Origin: an uncultured Collinsella sp.
GTDB taxonomy: Bacteria; Actinomycetota; Coriobacteriia; Coriobacteriales; Coriobacteriaceae
NCBI GenBank assembly: GCA_959596495.1
Contig: CAUFXK010000039.1
Location: 1 to 17,356, forward strand
Length of the DNA: 17,356 nucleotides
Direction of reading: 5' to 3'
Shown here: positions 1 to 6,116 of the stretch, in pieces
Position numbering within the stretch: the first letter of the stretch is position 1
How the letters are laid out: each line of letters begins with the position of its first letter
Position numbers and translations under genes: made by a program
Notes under the pieces: generated by a model
Database searches by the model: none
Told to the model about the DNA's origin: nothing
What the model saw: only the letters and a program-made list of their open reading frames with translations

Positions 1-78
1 GTACATGTACGGATGAATGTGGGAGGTGTTCGGATAAAGTCGATAATCAAGGCATTTGAAACAAACGCAAAAAAGTAC

Positions 79-105
79 TTGCAAAGACGCGTTCCGACAT
101 ATAAG
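79..105 (+). promoter_or_regulatory. Possible sigma-70-type promoter for the three-gene cluster
   Basis: TTGCAA at 79-84 and TATAAG at 100-105 resemble -35 and -10 boxes, but the 15-bp spacer is short. The same TATAAG -10 is used in the better promoter at 8559-8586. Transcription would start near 112, immediately before the hairpin at 111-132. This is pattern matching only. Confidence 0.35.
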
Positions 106-110
106 TTGAT

Positions 111-132
111 AAAAGACCGCCGTTGCGGTTTT
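111..132 (+). terminator. Small hairpin followed by T's: candidate attenuator in the leader
   Basis: ACCGC (116-120), a CGTT loop and GCGGT (125-129) form a five-pair stem. It is flanked by AAAA on the left and TTT on the right, so the outer bases can also pair. The T run is short. It could be a weak intrinsic terminator/attenuator or just a 5' stabilising hairpin. Confidence 0.3.
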
Positions 133-367
133 AAGTAGATCGAGCATATGAAATTTCAGTTTTTAGCGTGTAAGAGAAAGAAGATCGGCAAAGTACAACC
201 CCAAACGCAATGACAACTTAATGAGGTAACTGCCACATGTGAGGCACCCAGGGCATTGCTGTCTCGATTTTGAGCACGATGCCTTCCGCCTTGCATGGGC
301 CGTTCCATCCCGCCCCTGCAGCAACTGCCTCACGGGCTCATTGAAAACCGCATAGCACCCCAACGTC

Positions 368-403
368 AGCACATCACCCACGGCAAGCACATCACTCACG
401 ACA
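368..403 (+). repeat. Two-copy 18-bp tandem repeat in a C/A-rich leader
   Basis: AGCACATCACCCACGGCA (368-385) is followed directly by AGCACATCACTCACGACA (386-403), 16 of 18 identical. A degenerate third unit may follow at 404-421. The unit is a multiple of three, and in the frame of the next gene it would encode a His-rich repeat (HITHGK, HITHDN). It lies upstream of the preferred start codon, so I treat it as leader DNA. Confidence 0.6.
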
Positions 404-450
404 ACCAACACATCAACAAACAGCACGAACATCAACCGATTGGAGAAGCT

Positions 451-1341
451 ATGACAAACCACCGCGCTGAAGACGGCGATAAGAAAAGCATTCTGGATGC
501 CCGCATTGAGCGAGCATATGCAAACGAATATGACGCCGCCTTTGCCGCCGCGACCATCAAGAACTACGCGTCGCTACCGCTCGCGACGATCTTGGCCGAC
601 CACCCTCAACTGCTGAAGCGCTGTACAAAGATCATGGGCGACCCCGACATTCGCAAGCTGACAGACCCCTATGCCCCAAAACGCGACAACGATTCGTACG
701 TTCTTACCGTAGGCTGCCTAGCCCATATGCTTACGGCGCTCGACACGAAACTCAAGCTCGAATGGGAACCCGACGAGCGTCATGAACTCGAAAGCAAGCG
801 GAACACCCTGCGCACCGCACTGTTCCTTCCGTTGGACGGCCTCAAGCGCTGCAACGTCGAGCTCAATACACAGGCGCGGCAAAAGCCCGGGACCACAGGG
901 CAGAAAACTCCAAGACCCCATGCGGCCATCGTCGACCGCAACCGATATAACCGCATGACCGCGCATTTTTCTGCCGAGGGAGCAGCCATAAGGACGCTGA
1001 TCGACCTGCTGTGCCTCCCGAGCATCAACGAGCTATTTGAGGGCTATCTCGCCCTTGTTCCCGCGACGGCACCCAAGTCGGTAGCAAAGATCATCGAGAC
1101 CTGCAGACGCCAGTTTGAGCGCCATCGCAATGGCAGCGAGATGAACGCCAGCATCGCGCAGTACTACGCGGCTCATTACAAAAATGACGGATGTGCCCCT
1201 GTCGAGCATCAGCTGCGGCTCGCCTACACCACGCCCGCCGCAACGCTCTATCGCTTTGGAGCCCTTGGCGCTTGCGAGCCGCACGAACAGGCAGCCTGCC
1301 CCACAACCGAGCTCGATCTCAGGCTCGGACGAACCCTGTAG
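451..1341 (+). CDS. Hypothetical protein (296 aa), first gene of the ClpP/VirD4-like cluster
   Basis: I do not recognise this protein. The start at 451 is chosen because GGAG (442-445) lies six bases upstream. The frame stays open back to 295 without another binding site. The product reads as a soluble, charged, largely helical protein: no signal peptide or membrane segment is seen, and Arg/Lys/Glu/Ala-rich stretches dominate. A basic, Pro/Thr-rich linker (QKPGTTGQKTPRPHA, about residues 145-160) may separate an N-terminal domain from a C-terminal helical domain containing RTLIDLLCLPSINELFEGYL. It is followed after 63 bp by a ClpP-like peptidase and then a VirD4-like ATPase on the same strand, so the three are probably co-transcribed. 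Position suggests a substrate, adaptor or partner of those enzymes, but no function can be read from the sequence. Confidence 0.75.
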   Translation: MTNHRAEDGDKKSILDARIERAYANEYDAAFAAATIKNYASLPLATILADHPQLLKRCTKIMGDPDIRKLTDPYAPKRDNDSYVLTVGCLAHMLTALDTKLKLEWEPDERHELESKRNTLRTALFLPLDGLKRCNVELNTQARQKPGTTGQKTPRPHAAIVDRNRYNRMTAHFSAEGAAIRTLIDLLCLPSINELFEGYLALVPATAPKSVAKIIETCRRQFERHRNGSEMNASIAQYYAAHYKNDGCAPVEHQLRLAYTTPAATLYRFGALGACEPHEQAACPTTELDLRLGRTL

Positions 1342-1362
1342 CCCGCCAGCCCCTCCGCGGGC
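1341..1362 (+). other. Small intergenic stem-loop between the first two genes
   Basis: GCCCGC (1341-1346) can pair with GCGGGC (1357-1362) across a 10-nt C-rich loop, starting at the last base of the upstream stop codon. No T run follows, so it is more likely an mRNA processing or stability element than a terminator. Confidence 0.35.
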
Positions 1363-1404
1363 AACAATCCTATTCCACAACACAACCAACAGAAAGGGGT
1401 CCTC

Positions 1405-2022
1405 ATGGACACCAATCATTCCCCCATCATCAGCCCCCTCACCATGCGTGAATCCGCCCGAGGCATCACGCTCACCAGCATTTACGATGAGATGCTCGCC
1501 CGTCGCGAGCTCTCCGTCATGGGAAACATCGAAACCCCGATGGCCCACGACCTATGCCAGCAGATCCGCCTGCTCGATGCCACCGACTCCAGCCGCCCCA
1601 TCACCATATTTGTCGCCAGCGCCGGCGGAAGCGTGCGATCGGGCCTTGCGATCTATGACGCCATGCGCCTCGCATCGTGCCCCATCCGCACCGTCTGCCT
1701 GGAATTCGCCGCGTCCATGGGCGCCGTGATCTTTATGGGCGGCGACGATCGCCGTATGGCGCCCCATGCAGAGCTCATGATTCACGACCCGCTGATCCCC
1801 CAGGGGGCAGGCGGCTCGGCACTTGCGCTGCAGGAAACCAGCCGGCGTCTCATGCAGACCCGCAAGACCCTCACGCAAATCCTCTCGGACCGCAGCGGCC
1901 TCACGCCCAAGCGCATCCAGTCCCTCACTGCAAAAGACACCTACCTTTCGGCCGAGCGCGCCGTCGAGCTCGGCTTTGCCCACGAAATCCTCTCGACCAC
2001 CAAGGAGGTCGCCCATGTCTAA
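1405..2022 (+). CDS. ClpP-like serine peptidase (205 aa)
   Basis: The protein has the ClpP/crotonase peptidase fold signature in order: the oxyanion/strand motif FVASAGGSVRSGLAIYDAM (about residues 69-87), the nucleophile motif AASMG with Ser104, the MIHDP motif with His127, and Asp178 in TAKDTYLSAERAVELGF. These match the ClpP Ser-His-Asp triad, and the length is typical of ClpP. It should be an active oligomeric serine peptidase, which normally needs an AAA+ unfoldase (ClpX, ClpA or ClpC) to feed it; none is encoded nearby. MIHDP instead of the usual MIHQP, and the neighbours, mark it as distinct from housekeeping ClpP. Start ATG 1405 has AAAGGGG at 1393-1399. Its 3' end overlaps the next gene by 8 bp, implying translational coupling to the VirD4-like ATPase. 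Alternatives are a phage prohead-type ClpP-like protease or a divergent ClpP paralog. Confidence 0.88.
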   Translation: MDTNHSPIISPLTMRESARGITLTSIYDEMLARRELSVMGNIETPMAHDLCQQIRLLDATDSSRPITIFVASAGGSVRSGLAIYDAMRLASCPIRTVCLEFAASMGAVIFMGGDDRRMAPHAELMIHDPLIPQGAGGSALALQETSRRLMQTRKTLTQILSDRSGLTPKRIQSLTAKDTYLSAERAVELGFAHEILSTTKEVAHV

Positions 2023-3319
2023 CCTCGCCAGCCGTCTCGCCGCATCTGAGTCCGCATCGTCCACCATCCTCGCCAAGGATCGAACGCTTTCCTGCGACAC
2101 CCGCCAAACGGGACTCAACAACAATGCACTTGTGATCGGCCCCTCGGGAGCCGGCAAGACCCGAAACGTCCTCAAGCCCAACCTGCTGCAAATGAACGCA
2201 AGCTACGTCGTGCTCGACACCAAAGGCACGCTCTGTCGCGAAGTGGGACCCGTGCTGGCAGCCCACGGTTACCGCGTGCAATGTCTCAACTTCGCCGACC
2301 TCAACACCGTCCCGGCCCTTGCGCCCGGCATCGAGCGCTGCGGCTACAACCCCCTGAGGCACATTCACCGCAAGGCGGACGGCAGGCCCAACCAGCAGGA
2401 CATCCTCTCGGTGGCAAAGGCCATCTGCCCCATCGAGGACAACAACCAGCCTTTTTGGGATCATGCGGCGGCAAACCTGCTGTCGTGTCTTATCGCCTAC
2501 GTCACCGAACAGCTACCCGCCGACGAGCAGACGATCAGCTCGGTCATCAAGCTGATCGAGCACCTGCAGGACGGTGCCACAGGTCGATTGTTTGACGACC
2601 TGATCACGACCGACCCCCAAAGCTATGCCCTCTCGCTATGGCGGCGCTACGCCATTACGCAAAATGCCGAGCGCATGCACGCGAGCATCGTCGGCATCCT
2701 TGCCGAAAAGGTCATGTGTCTGGGATTCGACGGTGCGGCACAGCTCTATCGTGAGTGCCATCAGGTGGACTTCGCTTCCATGGGACACACCCCCTGCGCC
2801 CTGTTTGTAACCGTGAGCGATATTGACCGCAATCTCGATCCGCTGACCGGCCTCTTTATTTCACAGGCGTTTATGGGCCTCATTCGTGAGGCCGATAGGC
2901 AGCCCGACGGCAGCCTGCCCGTGCCCGTGCGCTTTATGCTCGATGACTTCGCAAATCTGCAGATCCCCCAGATCGACAACGTGCTCTCGATTATCCGAAG
3001 CCGCAACATCTGGGCAACGCTGCTGCTGCAGTCGACCAACCAGCTCGATGCGCTCTATGACGAGGCACGCGCACGCTCCATCATGGGCAACTGCGACACG
3101 CATCTGGTGCTGGCGTTCCAGGATCCCGAGAGCGCCCGGGTGTTTTCCGACCGCGCCGACGCGCTGCCCAGCACGCTCATGGCGACGCCGATCGATCGCT
3201 CGTGGCTCTTTGTGCGCGGCTGCACTCCCGAACAGGTCGAGCGCTTTAGGCTCGAAGACCATCCGCTCTACGGGGAGCTGCCCGAGGCGCAGCGAGGCCA
3301 TGCGGAGGCCGAGCTCTAG
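2015..3319 (+). CDS. VirD4/TraG-type coupling ATPase, short form without membrane segments (434 aa)
   Basis: Walker A is GPSGAGKT (residues 42-49), followed by VVLDTKGTLCREVG and YNPL, then FWDHAAANLLSCLIAYV. A Walker-B-like FMLDDFANL (307-315) and the RSRNIWATLLLQS block follow. This order is that of type IV coupling proteins of conjugative elements (VirD4/TraG, CD1115-like), which are hexameric DNA-pumping ATPases. Family members are usually about 600 aa with N-terminal transmembrane helices. Here only 41 residues precede Walker A and no hydrophobic segment is present, so the protein is probably cytosolic. The start at 2015 is set by AAGGAGG (2002-2008) and by the 8-bp overlap with the clpP-like stop. 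The frame is open further upstream to 1823, but that part lies inside the clpP-like gene. No relaxase, VirB4 or other transfer gene is visible. It could be a conjugation remnant or a repurposed motor working with the peptidase. Confidence 0.87.
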   Translation: MSNLASRLAASESASSTILAKDRTLSCDTRQTGLNNNALVIGPSGAGKTRNVLKPNLLQMNASYVVLDTKGTLCREVGPVLAAHGYRVQCLNFADLNTVPALAPGIERCGYNPLRHIHRKADGRPNQQDILSVAKAICPIEDNNQPFWDHAAANLLSCLIAYVTEQLPADEQTISSVIKLIEHLQDGATGRLFDDLITTDPQSYALSLWRRYAITQNAERMHASIVGILAEKVMCLGFDGAAQLYRECHQVDFASMGHTPCALFVTVSDIDRNLDPLTGLFISQAFMGLIREADRQPDGSLPVPVRFMLDDFANLQIPQIDNVLSIIRSRNIWATLLLQSTNQLDALYDEARARSIMGNCDTHLVLAFQDPESARVFSDRADALPSTLMATPIDRSWLFVRGCTPEQVERFRLEDHPLYGELPEAQRGHAEAEL

Positions 3320-3366
3320 ACGCAGGGCCCTCGCAGCACGCGACGCTCCGGCGAAGATCCTTAAAG

Positions 3367-3389
3367 GCCGTGCGCCCCGGGGCCACGGC
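3367..3389. other. GC-rich stem-loop downstream of the VirD4-like gene
   Basis: GCCGTG (3367-3372), one unpaired C and GCCCC (3374-3378) pair with GGGGC (3379-3383) and CACGGC (3384-3389). It lies 48 bp after the VirD4-like stop and just before the pgi-side terminator. There is no T run on the + strand. On the - strand the hairpin is followed by CTTTAAGG. It may add to termination in either direction. Confidence 0.4.
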
Positions 3390-3396
3390 AAAGCAA

Positions 3397-3428
3397 AGGG
3401 GCCCGCATCCGATGGGATACGGGCCCCT
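3397..3428 (-). terminator. Intrinsic terminator of pgi, possibly bidirectional
   Basis: AGGGGCCCGCATCC (3397-3410), a GATG loop and GGATACGGGCCCCT (3415-3428) form a 14-position stem with a single C/A mismatch. On the - strand the stem is followed by TTTGCTTTG, a T-rich but imperfect tail, which fits termination of the leftward pgi transcript. It also separates pgi from the converging VirD4-like gene. Confidence 0.7.
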
Positions 3429-3460
3429 GACTATAAGGCGCGATGCGTTAACAGCAGCGA

Positions 3461-5155
3461 CTACTTGCGGTGAGCGCGGTAGAACTCGATGAGCGCCTGG
3501 GTCGAAGCGTCCTGCTCGGCCTTGGCGGCGTCGTCATGGAAGGCTGGAGTGATCTGCTTGGCAAGCTGCTTGCCCAGCTCGACGCCCCACTGGTCGTAGG
3601 AGTCGATGCCCCAGACCGTGCCCTCGACAAACGTGATGTGCTCGTACAGGGCGATGAGCTCGCCGAGTGCGAACGGGGTCAACGTGTCGCCAAAGATCGA
3701 GGTCGTCGGACGGTTGCCCTCAAAGCAGCGGGCCGGGACGATCTGCTCGGGCGTGCCCTCGGCGCGCACCTCATCGGCCGTCTTACCAAAGGCGAGCGCC
3801 TTGGTCTGGGCCAGGAAGTTGCCCAGGAACAGCTCGTGCACGTCCTGGCCGCTGTCGGTCGCAGGGTTGGCGGTATTGGCGAAGGCAATGAAATCGGCCG
3901 GGACCACCACGGTGCCCTGGTGCAGCAGCTGGTAGAAGGCGTGCTGACCGTTGGTGCCGGGCTCGCCCCAGAAGATCTCACCGGTGTCGGAGGTCACGGC
4001 GCTGCCGTCCCAGCGGACATGCTTGCCGTTGGACTCCATGGTGAGCTGCTGCAGGTAGGCCGGGAAACGATGCAGGTACTGGCAGTACGGCAGCACGGCG
4101 TGGCTCTTGGAACCGAAGAAGTTGACGTACCAGACGTTGAGCAGGCCCATCAGCGCAACGGCATTGTTCTCGAGCGGCGTGTTGCAGAAGTACTCGTCGA
4201 TAGCGTGGAAGCCCTCGAGGAACTGCTGGAAGCGCTCGGGACCGAGCACGACGATCAGCGACAGGCCCACGGCGGAGTCGACGGAGTAGCGGCCGCCGAC
4301 CCAGTTCCAGAAGCCGAAGGCGTTGGCGGGGTCGATACCGAAGGCCTCAACCTTCTCGAGTGCGGTGGAAACGGCGACGAAGTGCTTTGCCACGGCCTCG
4401 GCGTTCTGCTCATCGGAGCCGTCGATGGCGCCCTGGGCCTTGAGCTGCTCGAGCATCCAGGTCTTGACCTCGCGGGCGTTGGTGAGGGTCTCGAGCGTGG
4501 TGAAGGTCTTGGAGACGATGATCACGAGCGTGGTCTCGGGATCCAGGCCCTTAAGCTTCTCGGCCTGGTCGTTGGGGTCGATGTTGGAGATATAGCGGCA
4601 GTCGATACCGGCGTCGGCATAGGGACGCAGAGCCTCGTAGGCCATGACCGGGCCCAGATCGGAGCCGCCGATGCCGATGGACACCAGGTGCTCGATCTTC
4701 TTGCCGGTAACGCCCTTCCACTCACCGGAGCGCACGCGCTCGGCGAAGGCATACATGCGGTCGAGGACCTCGTGCACGTCGGCGACGACATCCTGGCCGT
4801 CGACGATGAGCTGGCCCCTCTCGGTTGCGGGGCGGCGAAGCGCGGTGTGCAGGACGGCGCGGTCCTCGGTGGTGTTAATGTGCTCGCCGGAGAACATGGC
4901 GTCGCGGCGCTCCTCGAGCTTCACCTCGCGGGCAAGATCGCACAGCAGCTTGACGGTCTCATCGGTCACCAGGTTCTTCGACAGATCGAAGTGCAGGTCA
5001 CCGGCGTCAAAGCTCAGCTTGTTCACGCGCTCGGCATCGGCAGCGAACCAGGCCTTGAGGTCGATACCATCGGCCTCGAGCTTCTCCTGATGAGCCTCGA
5101 GTGCCTTCCAAGCGGCAGTCGACGTAGCATCGATAGGTGCGGCAACAGTTGCCAT
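3461..5155 (-). CDS. pgi: Glucose-6-phosphate isomerase (564 aa)
   Basis: This enzyme interconverts glucose 6-phosphate and fructose 6-phosphate in glycolysis and gluconeogenesis in the cytosol. The family signatures are present in order: SIGIGGSDLGPVM, the SKTFTT phosphate-binding loop, NWVGGRYSVDSAVGLSLIV (PGI signature 1), ESNGKHVRWDG, GEPGTNGQHAFYQLLHQGT with the catalytic Glu and the active-site His region, and DQWGVELGKQLAKQI with the conserved Lys near the C-terminus (PGI signature 2). The length is close to that of the 549-residue E. coli enzyme. The start is ATG 5155 because GAGGAGG (5161-5167) lies five bases upstream; an upstream in-frame start at 5182 would place the ribosome site inside the gene. 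A leader hairpin sits just before the ribosome site and an intrinsic terminator follows the gene. It appears monocistronic. Confidence 0.97.
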   Translation of the reverse strand: MATVAAPIDATSTAAWKALEAHQEKLEADGIDLKAWFAADAERVNKLSFDAGDLHFDLSKNLVTDETVKLLCDLAREVKLEERRDAMFSGEHINTTEDRAVLHTALRRPATERGQLIVDGQDVVADVHEVLDRMYAFAERVRSGEWKGVTGKKIEHLVSIGIGGSDLGPVMAYEALRPYADAGIDCRYISNIDPNDQAEKLKGLDPETTLVIIVSKTFTTLETLTNAREVKTWMLEQLKAQGAIDGSDEQNAEAVAKHFVAVSTALEKVEAFGIDPANAFGFWNWVGGRYSVDSAVGLSLIVVLGPERFQQFLEGFHAIDEYFCNTPLENNAVALMGLLNVWYVNFFGSKSHAVLPYCQYLHRFPAYLQQLTMESNGKHVRWDGSAVTSDTGEIFWGEPGTNGQHAFYQLLHQGTVVVPADFIAFANTANPATDSGQDVHELFLGNFLAQTKALAFGKTADEVRAEGTPEQIVPARCFEGNRPTTSIFGDTLTPFALGELIALYEHITFVEGTVWGIDSYDQWGVELGKQLAKQITPAFHDDAAKAEQDASTQALIEFYRAHRK

Positions 5156-5173
5156 AGAGTCCTCCTCAGCATA

Positions 5174-5197
5174 CGGGCGCACGCCTCCATGCGCCCG
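5174..5197 (-). promoter_or_regulatory. Perfect hairpin in the pgi 5' leader, next to the ribosome binding site
   Basis: CGGGCGCA (5174-5181) and TGCGCCCG (5190-5197) are exact complements around an 8-nt loop. In the pgi transcript the hairpin ends six bases before GAGGAGG. A loose -10-like TAGAAT (minus strand, 5215-5220) lies just upstream, so the hairpin would be near the 5' end of the mRNA. It could stabilise the message or affect initiation; no riboswitch or T-box fold is recognisable. Confidence 0.45.
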
Positions 5198-5280
5198 GAC
5201 ATTCAGATGCCACTATTCTAGCGCAGGTCAAGACTACAATCAGCGAGCGTTGCCAATCGGCCCCCAAACGGCAACCGATC

Positions 5281-5344
5281 AAAAAGGGACAGGCTTATTT
5301 TGGCAGGTCAAACGCTTTACCAACCAAAAATAACCCGTCCTTTT
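5281..5344. repeat. REP-like palindromic element (inverted pair)
   Basis: Half-element 5281-5308 begins AAAAAGGGACAGG and ends TTTTGGCAGGT. Its inverted, imperfect copy is at 5319-5344 (ACCAACC to GTCCTTTT), with a 10-nt loop between. A third copy in the inverted orientation lies at 6007-6034. On RNA this would make a long hairpin just downstream of the leftward gene 5355-5930, where it could also serve as a terminator. The form resembles REP/BIME elements mobilised by RAYT (Y1-family) transposases, which is an inference. Confidence 0.6.
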
Positions 5345-5354
5345 ATGGCAAATA

Positions 5355-5930
5355 TTAGGCCGCGGCGCAGACGCTACCGAGTAACTCACGCAGAGGAGAC
5401 CCGATGCCCTCCAGCAGTTCGGGCGCGATAATGGCAAAAACGGGAACCTCGCCGGTGCCCACGACAGCAGGCACCTTGCCCTCCGAGACAATGCATCCAT
5501 AAGGCACAAAGCCGTCTTCGCCGGCATCGAGCGCCGCCATGCGACGCGCGAGCTCGCGCGCAAAGCCGGCAGTATCGGCATCGCCAATCGCCAGGACAAA
5601 GTCCACGCCTTCGTCGGTCGCCAGGGCTACGGCCTCATCGACCAAATCGTCTCCCCCATCGCCCCCGACCAAGCCGCAGCGAAAAAGCACGCGTTCGAGT
5701 AGAGCTCGATCAAGCGAGCCGAGCGCCGCCGAGACGAGCTCATCGTGCGTATGTTTGTCACCGCCCAACACGACCAGCGCCTTGGTGCCACCGTAGTGAG
5801 CGACCAATCGTCCGCACCAGCGAGCCACGTCTCCATCCGCAACAAGGCGCGTCGGCATACCAAACCCATAATTGACCATCTTTTCCACAACCCTTCCGTG
5901 CGTATAGGCGGTATCAATCGTTAGGCTCAT
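5355..5930 (-). CDS. Orphan iron-alcohol-dehydrogenase-like N-terminal domain protein (191 aa)
   Basis: The layout resembles the N-terminal NAD-binding half of iron-containing alcohol dehydrogenases (YqhD/butanol dehydrogenase type): NYGFGMPTRLVADGDV (residues 20-35), TKALVVLGGDKH (49-60) and EGVDFVLAIGDADTAGFA (about 107-124). In the family the last block normally reads GGGSxxD, which binds the cofactor. Here it is GDADTAG, and the C-terminal domain with the metal-ligand His and Asp residues is absent. The protein stops after VPVFAIIAPELLEG, so catalytic dehydrogenase activity is unlikely. The frame is clean and codon use is like its neighbours, so it looks like a retained protein and not a fresh pseudogene. 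ATG 5930 has no clear ribosome site; an internal ATG at residue 18 is possible. It is bracketed by copies of the REP-like repeat. Confidence 0.7.
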   Translation of the reverse strand: MSLTIDTAYTHGRVVEKMVNYGFGMPTRLVADGDVARWCGRLVAHYGGTKALVVLGGDKHTHDELVSAALGSLDRALLERVLFRCGLVGGDGGDDLVDEAVALATDEGVDFVLAIGDADTAGFARELARRMAALDAGEDGFVPYGCIVSEGKVPAVVGTGEVPVFAIIAPELLEGIGSPLRELLGSVCAAA

Positions 5931-6006
5931 GCTACGAAGCGAGGTTTTCCGAGCTGTTTCGCACTCTTTAGAGCTGCGTTAAAACCCGATCCAACCGCAC
6001 GACCAT

Positions 6007-6034
6007 ACCTACCAAAACAAACCAGTCCCTTTTT
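6007..6034 (-). repeat. Third copy of the REP-like half-element
   Basis: Read on the minus strand, 6034 to 6007 matches half-element 5281-5308 at 24 of 28 positions, both starting AAAAAGGGAC and ending AGGT. It lies immediately before the umuC-type promoter. The following GACAGGTTTTGAC (6035-6047) may be a decayed partner arm. With the 5281 copy it brackets gene 5355-5930 in inverted orientation. Confidence 0.55.
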
Positions 6035-6042
6035 GACAGGTT

Positions 6043-6071
6043 TTGACGACGTCCGGACGAGCGGGTATTAT
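6043..6071 (+). promoter_or_regulatory. Sigma-70-type promoter of the polymerase/YolD operon
   Basis: TTGACG (6043-6048), a 17-bp spacer and TATTAT (6066-6071) match -35 and -10 consensus well. The LexA-like palindrome overlaps the -10 box and the expected start site near 6078. The transcript would have a leader of about 40 nt before ATG 6117. Confidence 0.7.
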
Positions 6072-6088
6072 CGAACAGGTATTCGATA
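6069..6088 (+). promoter_or_regulatory. LexA (SOS) box
   Basis: TATCGAACAGGTATTCGATA is a palindrome with perfect 7-bp arms. Its core CGAACAGGTATTCG (6072-6085) matches the Gram-positive LexA consensus CGAACN4GTTCG with one mismatch. It overlaps the -10 box and start site, where a repressor would block transcription. Downstream genes are a classic SOS pair, which supports the call. Confidence 0.8.
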
Positions 6089-6116
6089 AGAACATGTGTT
6101 TGATGAAAGGACACGG

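Larger units (their letters stand above)
1..450. other. Long non-coding leader region upstream of the first gene
   Basis: No credible gene is seen in this stretch. It is more AT-rich than the coding DNA on its right and contains a promoter-like pair near 79-105, a small hairpin at 111-132, a purine-rich patch around 170-190 and a C/A-rich, G-poor tract at about 350-440 that includes an 18-bp tandem repeat. An open frame in phase with the first gene extends back to an ATG at 295, but that ATG has no ribosome binding site, whereas the ATG at 451 has one. The window begins with the palindrome GTACATGTAC. I infer an untranslated leader of roughly 340 nt for the three-gene + strand cluster. Confidence 0.5.

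Noticed and set aside
368..421. CRISPR-like array
   Set aside because: The units are directly adjacent with no spacers and only two good copies.
295..450. Upstream start (ATG 295) for the first gene
   Set aside because: There is no ribosome site before it, while ATG 451 has GGAG at good spacing. It is kept as a possibility in the findings.
163..462. 99-codon - strand frame with hydrophobic N-terminus in the leader
   Set aside because: It is the reverse complement of the C/A-rich repeat tract, has no ribosome site, and its hydrophobicity follows from base composition.
1823..2014. Upstream extension of the VirD4-like frame
   Set aside because: This segment lies within the clpP-like gene, is Ser/Pro/Arg-rich like a frame shadow, and the 2015 start has a strong ribosome site.
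1..3430. Complete integrative conjugative element
   Set aside because: Only a coupling-type ATPase is present. No integrase, relaxase, VirB4-like gene, or attachment-site duplication is visible in the window.
3470..5221. 583-codon open frame on the + strand antisense to pgi
   Set aside because: It is an antisense shadow of a GC-rich gene. The product is monotonous (rich in G, V, L, D, E) with no family motif, and pgi on the other strand is certain.
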